Origin: Boseongicola sp. SB0675_bin_26
GTDB taxonomy: Bacteria > Pseudomonadota > Alphaproteobacteria > Rhodobacterales > Rhodobacteraceae
DNA: 12,301 nt
NCBI GenBank assembly: GCA_009843725.1
Contig: VYCX01000020.1
Coordinates: 2,108-14,408, forward strand
Reading direction: 5' to 3'
The first letter of the stretch is position 1; every line of letters begins with the position of its first letter. The position numbers were made by a program, and so were the translations under genes. Of this stretch, positions 7,255 through 12,301 are shown one piece after another. The notes beneath the pieces were generated by a model that worked only from the letters and a program-made list of their open reading frames with translations, did no database searches and had not been told where the DNA came from.

Positions 7255-8042
7255 CGTGCGTCCTCCCCAAGCAAAAGACGACGAAGATGAACCGGCGCCA
7301 CCTCGCGGCGATACCAGCCAGAGGCGATCGGATCGTCCTGTACCGCCAGCCCCTCGGTCGCGGCAGACAGCGCGGCGGTGATGCCTGCGTGATCAAGGCT
7401 GACCCCTTCAAGCGCGTTTTCGACCGCCCGGACCCGCACTGGTGTTGGCGCCATTGCGCCATAGGCAATGCGGACGCCTGACAGTCGGCCCGCTCTTCGG
7501 GCGAGGTGCGCGGCCATCGACATCACCGAAACGCCTTTGGGCTTGACCCGGGACACCTTTCTGAACCGAAATTCATCACCCCGCGGGCGACGGACCAGCA
7601 GCGACCGAACGACGCCGCTCCGGCTGGCCAGAAATTCCTCAAGGCTCAATTCCTCTCCATTGGCCATCCGAACGATGGCGTCCAAGGCGAGCAACGCAAC
7701 CGCCAAGTCACCATAGGGATGCGGCGCCATCAGGTTCCCGCCCACGCTCGCCATGTTGCGGATTGCGGGCCCGCCCACGGCGCGGGCAGCCGGGGACAGG
7801 AAGTCCAGATCCCGCGAAGCCAGGATTCCAGCCATCGTGACGCCTGCCCCGACCTCCAGGCGATCGCCTTCAACCCGAATTTCGGATAGCGATGCATCCG
7901 TTGTACGCACGATGCGATTGAACCGCCGGTCACCATAGTTGACACGGTTCATGATCAAGGTCCCGCCGCCCAGAAACCGGGCATGATCGTCCATTGCGCC
8001 AGCGGCTTCGCCAACGGTCGGGTACGTCTGGACTTCAAGCAT
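7251..8042 (-). CDS. Molybdenum hydroxylase FAD-binding subunit (CoxM/CutM-like)
   Basis: Medium subunit of a xanthine-dehydrogenase-family molybdenum hydroxylase, 263 residues. It carries FAD, which takes electrons from the 2Fe-2S subunit and passes them to an acceptor. FAD-binding motifs are FLGGGTLI at 23-30 (the AGGxSL-type loop) and IRNMASVGGNL at 94-104 (canonical IRNxGTxGGNL), then YGDLAVAL. The C-terminal CO-dehydrogenase flavoprotein domain spans about 155-260. I chose the ATG at 8042 over upstream in-frame starts because MLEVQTYPTVGEA matches where the family begins; the upstream extension lies inside the SRPBCC gene and looks non-native. It overlaps the SRPBCC gene by 8 bp and the next gene by 4 bp (GTGA). 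Confidence 0.92.
   Translation of the reverse strand: MLEVQTYPTVGEAAGAMDDHARFLGGGTLIMNRVNYGDRRFNRIVRTTDASLSEIRVEGDRLEVGAGVTMAGILASRDLDFLSPAARAVGGPAIRNMASVGGNLMAPHPYGDLAVALLALDAIVRMANGEELSLEEFLASRSGVVRSLLVRRPRGDEFRFRKVSRVKPKGVSVMSMAAHLARRAGRLSGVRIAYGAMAPTPVRVRAVENALEGVSLDHAGITAALSAATEGLAVQDDPIASGWYRREVAPVHLRRLLLGEDAR
7261..7266 (-). promoter_or_regulatory. Ribosome binding site deciding the GTG start of the 2Fe-2S subunit
   Basis: GGAGGA on the minus strand, 6 nt before the GTG at 7254 and inside the FAD-subunit coding sequence. It supports the GTG over any downstream start. Confidence 0.7.
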
Positions 8043-8481
8043 GACCCATTCCCATGTGGGTCCGAATGGCCTCGAACCCCGCGGCGTAGATGCCGTCGCC
8101 AACCAGCTCAGACAGCTCGCTTGCACGCCCCGCAGGCGTGTCAAAGCGGCTTTCCCATTCCCAATAGGTTCGGTCCCCGTCCGTCACCGGGAGCAGGCGG
8201 ACGTGGGCGACGTAGTTGAAGAGCGGAACAGGCGTGTCGAGCAGGCAGTAGCTGAAGGTCTGCTCCAAGTCCGAAAGCGTCAGGAGCTGTTCACGCAGAT
8301 TGGCGCCACTCTCAAGACGGAAGTTCCTTACGCAGCCAACCATGTCCGACGGATATCCGCGCTCAATATGGCTTTCGGCGACCGCCGGATGCCATTGATC
8401 ATGGCCATTGAAGTCGCGAATGACCGCCCAGACCGCCTCCGCCGGCGCGTCAAGTACGGTGCTCTTCTTGACGTGCGGCAT
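8035..8481 (-). CDS. SRPBCC (START/Bet v 1-like) family protein B
   Basis: A 148-residue SRPBCC protein, second of the tandem pair. It shares with protein A the WHP motif (about 30-32), VGCxRNFxL..G.N.REQLL.LSD (about 48-71), the PVT.GDRT.xEW strand and a C-terminal helix, so the pair arose by gene duplication. It is soluble by sequence, with no membrane helix. The ATG overlaps the stop of protein A by one base (TGATG), and its own stop overlaps the FAD-subunit start by 8 bp. Two divergent copies could form a heterodimer or bind two ligands, for example substrate and product or quinone; this is inference. Confidence 0.88.
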   Translation of the reverse strand: MPHVKKSTVLDAPAEAVWAVIRDFNGHDQWHPAVAESHIERGYPSDMVGCVRNFRLESGANLREQLLTLSDLEQTFSYCLLDTPVPLFNYVAHVRLLPVTDGDRTYWEWESRFDTPAGRASELSELVGDGIYAAGFEAIRTHMGMGHA

Positions 8482-8921
8482 CAGCCACCCCCGAACTGGC
8501 GCTTGAGCGCGTCAAATCCGGCCTGGAAAACGTCCGTGCCAATCAAGGATACCAGCTCGTCTTCGTCGCCCGGGTCACATGAAAACTCCGCTGTCCATTC
8601 GATGAAGGTCCGGTCGCCCTCGGTGACGGGAGTCAGCCTGAGCGTTGCGACATAGTCTTCGAGCGGCATCGGACTTTCGAGGATCGAGTAGGTCACGAAC
8701 ATGTCGTAGTCTGACAGGCCCAACAACTGTTCACGGATGTTGTCGCCGTTTTGCAGATTGAAGTTCCGAATGCACCCGACCTTGTCGGCCGGAAGCGCCT
8801 CTTCGATCCGGCTTTCGCGTATCATGGGATGCCATCGCGGGAGGTCATTGAATCCGCGGATGCGATCCCACACGCGATCCGGCGGAGCGGAGATGACGGA
8901 GGAAGCGTAGACCCGGGCCAT
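8481..8921 (-). CDS. SRPBCC (START/Bet v 1-like) family protein A
   Basis: A 146-residue single-domain SRPBCC protein (polyketide cyclase/dehydrase-like helix-grip fold), which normally forms a deep hydrophobic ligand pocket. Visible marks are an N-terminal strand (ARVYASSVISAPPDRVWDRI), FNDLPRWHP at about 24-32, VGCIRNFNLQNGDNIREQLL at about 48-67, and a C-terminal amphipathic helix. No signal peptide or membrane helix is seen. It is a clear paralogue of the next gene, about 47% identical by hand alignment. CO dehydrogenase clusters carry an SRPBCC gene, coxG, which has a C-terminal membrane segment; this protein occupies a similar context but lacks one. The ATG lies 1 bp after the flotillin stop, implying translational coupling. 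The ligand is unknown. Confidence 0.88.
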   Translation of the reverse strand: MARVYASSVISAPPDRVWDRIRGFNDLPRWHPMIRESRIEEALPADKVGCIRNFNLQNGDNIREQLLGLSDYDMFVTYSILESPMPLEDYVATLRLTPVTEGDRTFIEWTAEFSCDPGDEDELVSLIGTDVFQAGFDALKRQFGGG

Positions 8922-8922
8922 C

Positions 8923-11850
8923 TCAGGATTTCGCCTCCCCGTCCTTCTTCTTCTCCTCCTCCGCCTCGGCCCTCGCCGCGGCCCTGACTTTCTGGCTCTC
9001 GCTCATGGCACGCGCCATGTTGCTGGCGTCCTGGAAGATCGCCGATCTCGCCAAGTTTGAGCCGTCAATGCCGATGTCGTTCATCAGGCTGTCGATCATC
9101 GGCCCCTGAACCCGGTACCGAAGCGCGGAATTTATGACCTCGTCGGTCGGGCTTGCAGCACCACCTCCACCGCCGCCGCCGGAACCGCCGTCTGCCCAGT
9201 TGAGGCCGGTTGTGCCACCACCGCCAAGCTGCATGATCTTGATCTCGTCGATCTTCTCAAGCGGTTTGACCTGCGCTGCAATGATGCCTTCGAGCCGCTC
9301 CAGCATGTTGCGCTTGAAGAGCGATGCCCGGGCTTCGTCGGTAAGGATGTTCTCGGCCTCGTTGATAAGCCGCTGGGCCTCTGCGCGAACTGCCGAGACA
9401 ACTTCTTCCGCATGCGCGGCGAGCTTGGCGCGTTCGGCCTCCTTTTCGGCGGCGGCAACGCCAACCTGCTTGTCTCGCGATGCCTCCTCGAGCGCGGCAG
9501 CCGTATCGACCTTGGCCGCGGCTTCGGCGGCGCGGGCACGTGCCGCATCGGCCTCGATTGCCGCGGCGCTTTCGTCGAGCGACTTGCCATAAAGTGCAAT
9601 CGCCTTCTCCATCGCCGCTTCCTCGACCGCCTTTTCGCGCTCGATCTCCAATTGGCGGCGCTTCTTCTGATGCGCAATGCGCGCGTCATCAAGCTCGTCC
9701 TCGGATTGAATCTGCACGCGTTCGACAACTTCTTTCGCGGCGATCTCGGCTTCGCGCAGCGCCTTTGTCCGTTCAACTTCGAGGTGCTCCAGCGCTTTGC
9801 GGCGCTCGATGTTTGCGGCCTCAATGGCGCGTTCCTTCTCGATCTCGGCGGCGCGGGTCTTGGCCTCTTCCTCAATGCGGGCCGCATTGATCGTTTCCTG
9901 AGCGGCGATGTTCGCCTCGTCGACCGCGCGGTTGCGGGCAATTTCCCGTTCCCGCATGTCCTGTTCATAAGCAATGCGCTCGGCAGCGAGCTTCTTTTCC
10001 TTGGCAATTCGGGCTGCTTCGACCGCCTCGGCTCTTGACTGTTCGCGCACCTCCGTGTCTTCGCTGGCCTCAATCCGCTCGAATGCGACCAGCCTCTCCT
10101 GAGCAATGCGGGCCTTTTCGACGGCCTCGCGCGACTCGATCTCGGACTCTTCGAGCATCTTGTTGCGCTCGATCTCCAAGCTCCGGGTCTCGCGCTCCGA
10201 GGCGATGCGCTCCGCCGCGACCTTCTTCTCTTGCGCGATGCGCGCGGCCTCGACCGCTTCCGCCTTCAGGAGATCTCGTTCTTCGGTCTTTTCATCCGCC
10301 TCTATGCGTTCGAATGCCAGGAGGCGCTCTTGCGCAATACGGGCCTTCTCGACGGCCTCACGTGCATCGATCTCGGCCTGGTCGATTGCACGATTGCGCT
10401 CGATTTCTAGGCTGCGGGTCTCCCTGTCAGAGGATATGCGGGCCGACGCCACGGCCTTTTCCTGCATGATCCGCAGCTTTTCCGTCGCCTCGCGTTGAGC
10501 GATTTCGGCTTCGCTGATGGCCAGGTCGCGGGCAACCTCGCGCTCGCGCGTGGTCTGTTCATACTCGATCCGGGCCTCGGTCACGGCCTTTTCCTGCGCG
10601 ATGCGGGCGCGCTCCACGTTTTCGCGTGCTGTGATGCCTTCCGCATCGATGGCCTGCTGGCGCTCGATCTCCTTTGACTGGGTTTCGCGCTCTTTCGCGA
10701 TGCGCGCCTCTTCCAGGGCCTTTTCCTGGGCGATGCGGGCCGTTTCGATCGCCTCACGCGCCGCGATTTCCGCAGCGTCGGTCTGCCGTCGTGTCTTGAT
10801 CCGTTCCTCGGTCAGCGACCTTTCCTGCGCGATCCGCGCCCTTTCAACGGCTTCACGGGTCGAGATGTCAGCTTCGTCAACCACTTTCTGCGACTCGATC
10901 TCGCGTTGCCTGACTTCTCGTTCGGACGCGATGCGCGCCTCGGAAATCTGGCGCTCGTTTTCGATCCGGGCAGTTTCAATGGCTTCGCGCGACAGAAGCG
11001 TCGCCTGTTCGGCATCCTTTTCCCGCTCGGAACGTTCCCGTGCCAGTTCTGCACGTTGCTGCGCGCGGCGGAATTCAACTTCCCGCTCCTGGTCAAGACG
11101 GGCTTCTTCGGACTCGCGCTCGATGTCCAGCGCCTGTTTCTCAGCCTCGAGATTGCGCGCGCGAATCTTGATCATCGCGTCCTGCTCGATGTCGTTGCGC
11201 AGCTTCCGGCGCTGCTCGACGGCCTCAATGACGGCTGTCAAGCCTTCTGCGTCGAACTTGTTGGACGGGTTGAAATACTGAATGTCCGTCTGGTCGATGT
11301 CCGTCGCCGCAACGCTTTCCAGCTCCAGCCCGTTCTTGTCGAGCCCTTCCTGCGCCATTTCCTTGACGCGGGCGACGTACTCGTTGCGATTCTCATGTAC
11401 CTCCTCAAGCGTCATCTGCGACGCGACGGTGCGCAGCGCGGATATGAATTTGCCAGACAAGAGCGAGTGGATGCGCTCGGGTTCCAGTGTCCGCCGGCCA
11501 AGGGTCGAGGCAGCAAGCGAAACCGCCTCCTTGGTCTGGTTCACCCGAACGTAGAATTCCGCGTCCACGTCTATGCGCATCCGGTCGCGCGTGATCAGCG
11601 CCTCGTCCTTCTCACGGGTCACCGCAAGTTGCAGGGAATTCATGCTTACCGGCGTGATGTCGTGAATGATCGGCCAGACGAATGCGCCGCCGTTGATGAC
11701 AACCTTCTCGCCAAGAAAACCCGTGCGCACGAATGCGACTTCCTTGGTTGAGCGGCGGTAAAGCCAGTACATCACCCAGTAGACGACAAAGATGACGATG
11801 ACGGCCGCGATGAGCCACAGGATCAGTTGTCCTAACAGTTCGCCAGTCAT
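8923..11850 (-). CDS. Giant flotillin-like SPFH protein with extended hendecad coiled coil
   Basis: Membrane scaffold protein of the flotillin/SPFH family, 975 residues, about twice the ~500 residues usual for bacterial flotillins (YuaG/FloT, YqiK). An N-terminal hydrophobic helix at about residues 7-31 anchors it. An SPFH domain follows (about 35-200; GGAFVWPIIHDITPVSMNSLQL and DVDAEFYVRV are typical). A charged coiled coil then runs from about 212 to 750 in units that are multiples of 11 residues. Next come an Ala-rich helix (about 755-875) ending in the flotillin-type KPLEKIDEIKIMQL, a Gly-rich hinge (876-900), a conserved-looking segment (901-935) and a highly charged tail. Flotillins organise membrane microdomains and oligomerise into cages. 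The ATG at 11850 has a strong ribosome binding site. The stop is 1 bp from the next gene. Family call is firm; the length and its role in this operon are the unusual points. Confidence 0.93.
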   Translation of the reverse strand: MTGELLGQLILWLIAAVIVIFVVYWVMYWLYRRSTKEVAFVRTGFLGEKVVINGGAFVWPIIHDITPVSMNSLQLAVTREKDEALITRDRMRIDVDAEFYVRVNQTKEAVSLAASTLGRRTLEPERIHSLLSGKFISALRTVASQMTLEEVHENRNEYVARVKEMAQEGLDKNGLELESVAATDIDQTDIQYFNPSNKFDAEGLTAVIEAVEQRRKLRNDIEQDAMIKIRARNLEAEKQALDIERESEEARLDQEREVEFRRAQQRAELARERSEREKDAEQATLLSREAIETARIENERQISEARIASEREVRQREIESQKVVDEADISTREAVERARIAQERSLTEERIKTRRQTDAAEIAAREAIETARIAQEKALEEARIAKERETQSKEIERQQAIDAEGITARENVERARIAQEKAVTEARIEYEQTTREREVARDLAISEAEIAQREATEKLRIMQEKAVASARISSDRETRSLEIERNRAIDQAEIDAREAVEKARIAQERLLAFERIEADEKTEERDLLKAEAVEAARIAQEKKVAAERIASERETRSLEIERNKMLEESEIESREAVEKARIAQERLVAFERIEASEDTEVREQSRAEAVEAARIAKEKKLAAERIAYEQDMREREIARNRAVDEANIAAQETINAARIEEEAKTRAAEIEKERAIEAANIERRKALEHLEVERTKALREAEIAAKEVVERVQIQSEDELDDARIAHQKKRRQLEIEREKAVEEAAMEKAIALYGKSLDESAAAIEADAARARAAEAAAKVDTAAALEEASRDKQVGVAAAEKEAERAKLAAHAEEVVSAVRAEAQRLINEAENILTDEARASLFKRNMLERLEGIIAAQVKPLEKIDEIKIMQLGGGGTTGLNWADGGSGGGGGGGAASPTDEVINSALRYRVQGPMIDSLMNDIGIDGSNLARSAIFQDASNMARAMSESQKVRAAARAEAEEEKKKDGEAKS
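9898..10128 (-). repeat. 231-bp in-frame tandem repeat, copy 2 (flotillin residues 575-651)
   Basis: Second copy of the 77-residue unit, beginning EAVEKARIAQERLVAFERIE. By hand alignment about 51 of 77 residues match copy 1, with the closest match in the first half. This suggests a duplication of a two-block unit within the coiled coil, followed by divergence. Confidence 0.8.
10129..10359 (-). repeat. 231-bp in-frame tandem repeat, copy 1 (flotillin residues 498-574)
   Basis: First copy of a 77-residue unit (a 33- plus a 44-residue block) beginning EAVEKARIAQERLLAFERIE. It is followed directly by a second copy with the same internal layout. The shared DNA stretch around GAATGC recurs exactly 231 bp apart (10312 and 10081). 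Confidence 0.8.
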
Positions 11851-11855
11851 GTGAG

Positions 11856-11863
11856 CCTCCCTT
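11856..11863 (-). promoter_or_regulatory. Ribosome binding site of the flotillin gene
   Basis: AAGGGAGG on the minus strand, 5 nt before the ATG at 11850. It sits in the 19-bp gap after the TIM-barrel gene and fixes the flotillin start directly before the hydrophobic N-terminal helix. Confidence 0.75.
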
Positions 11864-11869
11864 TCGGCC

Positions 11870-12301
11870 TTAGAGGTCGATCTCCTTGAATTTCTTCGTC
11901 TGTTCCGTCAGCGCGACTTCCGTCGGCAGGCGCTCCATCGACGAGGCACCATAAAAGCCGTGACAATTCCTGGTGTTCTTCAGGACGAATGCCGCGTCCT
12001 CCGGCATCGCCACCGGCCCGCCGTGAACCAGCACGAGGGCGTCGGGATTCACCTCAAGCGCCGCAGCGGCCCATTCATCCGTCAAGCCGGGGGCATCGGC
12101 CAGCGCCACTCCCGTCTCCGCCCCGATTGAGCCTCCGGCCGTCAGTCCCAGGTGCACGACAATGATGTCGGCGCCCGCAGCCGCCATGTCGCGCGCATCA
12201 TCTGCCGAGAACACGTAAGGTGTCGTCAGCATGTCGCGATCAGCGGCCATGCGGATCATCTCGACTTCGTGGCCGATCCCCATACCGGTCTCCTCCAGAT
12301 T
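11870..12301 (-). CDS. Tm-1-like / PEP-hydrolase-family TIM-barrel protein (3' part)
   Basis: This is the C-terminal ~143 residues of a TIM-barrel protein; the 5' end lies outside the window. The frame stays open to the window edge and reads N-L-E-E-T-G-M-G before the first internal Met, so the Met at 12283 is not the true start. The segment LEETGMGIGHEVEMI, followed by AAGADIIVVHLGLT.GGSIGA and LVHGGP, matches my recollection of the PEP_hydrolase/Tm-1 C-terminal domain family. In tomato Tm-1 this domain is fused to a UPF0261 domain; in bacteria the two are often separate neighbouring genes. The biochemical role in bacteria is poorly defined, and 'PEP hydrolase' is mainly a family name. It ends in TAA, 19 bp before the flotillin start, so it is probably co-transcribed with it. 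Family assignment is fairly sure; function is not. Confidence 0.78.
   Translation of the reverse strand, partial: NLEETGMGIGHEVEMIRMAADRDMLTTPYVFSADDARDMAAAGADIIVVHLGLTAGGSIGAETGVALADAPGLTDEWAAAALEVNPDALVLVHGGPVAMPEDAAFVLKNTRNCHGFYGASSMERLPTEVALTEQTKKFKEIDL

Larger units (their letters stand above)
9601..10986 (-). repeat. Hendecad repeat array inside the flotillin coiled coil
   Basis: Residues 289-750 of the flotillin divide into blocks of 44, 33, 44, 44, 44, 33, 44, 33, 44, 33, 22 and 44 residues, all multiples of 11, 42 hendecads in total without a break. Most blocks open with a variant of E-A-V-E-x-A-R-I-A-Q-E. The preceding segment (212-288, 77 residues) keeps the same register with weaker sequence similarity. 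Hendecads generally give nearly straight or slightly right-handed coiled coils, as in the vault-protein cap helix, instead of the left-handed heptad type. Block boundaries were counted by hand. Confidence 0.85.

Noticed and set aside
7251-8144. Longer FAD subunit starting at 8144
   Set aside because: The extra 34 residues overlap the SRPBCC gene deeply and do not resemble the family; the ATG at 8042 starts exactly where homologous sequence begins.
9160-9200. Gly-codon run as a DNA simple repeat or regulatory element
   Set aside because: It encodes the Gly-rich hinge after the flotillin core in an intact frame; low-complexity Gly segments are common there.
9601-10986. CRISPR-like or non-coding tandem repeat
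   Set aside because: The period is a multiple of 33 bp within one intact reading frame, with degenerate DNA but regular protein repeats. There are no identical repeats with unique spacers.
10517-11281. Plus-strand open frame rich in Ser and Arg opposite the flotillin coiled coil
   Set aside because: The composition is the reverse-complement image of Glu/Ala/Arg codons in the repeat and shows no family features.

Overview
The window is a densely packed, GC-rich stretch in which every supported gene lies on the minus strand, so transcription runs from high to low coordinates. GC content, codon use and gene families (form-I-Cox-like molybdenum hydroxylase genes, COG3618 amidohydrolase, Tm-1-like PEP-hydrolase-fold protein) suggest an alphaproteobacterium. 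That is an impression from content; no rRNA or marker gene is present to confirm it. Essentially the whole window codes for protein. The largest gap between genes is 19 bp, and most junctions overlap by 1, 4 or 8 bp, so all 13 genes (11 complete, 2 cut by the window edges) look like one operon. No promoter, terminator, tRNA, mobile element or CRISPR array was seen.

Layout in transcription order. (1) The 3' half of a Tm-1-like/PEP-hydrolase-fold TIM-barrel gene (11870-12301). (2) A very large flotillin/SPFH membrane protein of 975 residues (8923-11850), whose coiled coil is built from a long run of 11-residue repeats. (3, 4) Two tandem paralogous SRPBCC proteins (8481-8921, 8035-8481). (5-8) A molybdenum hydroxylase: FAD subunit (7251-8042), 2Fe-2S subunit (6781-7254), and a molybdopterin subunit split into two genes (4865-6781 and 3837-4865), the first ending in a long Pro/Ala/Gln-rich tail. 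(9, 10) A CoxD-like MoxR AAA+ ATPase (2956-3837) and a CoxE-like VWA protein (1832-2959), the usual maturation pair of this enzyme class. (11-13) A COG3618 amidohydrolase (957-1835), a metallo-beta-lactamase-fold lactonase (97-945) and the first 28 codons of an SMP-30/gluconolactonase-like protein (1-86).

Taken together, the set reads as a catabolic pathway. A flavin-iron-sulfur-molybdenum hydroxylase oxidises an unknown organic substrate, CoxD/CoxE-like proteins activate its Mo centre, and up to three unrelated lactonase/amidohydrolase folds hydrolyse ring or lactone products. The flotillin and the two soluble SRPBCC proteins suggest the enzyme works at a membrane or on a lipophilic compound. 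The enzyme is not a classical CO dehydrogenase, because the CoxL active-site loop is absent. The most unusual points are the split molybdopterin subunit with its disordered tail, the oversized hendecad-repeat flotillin, and their presence in one operon.
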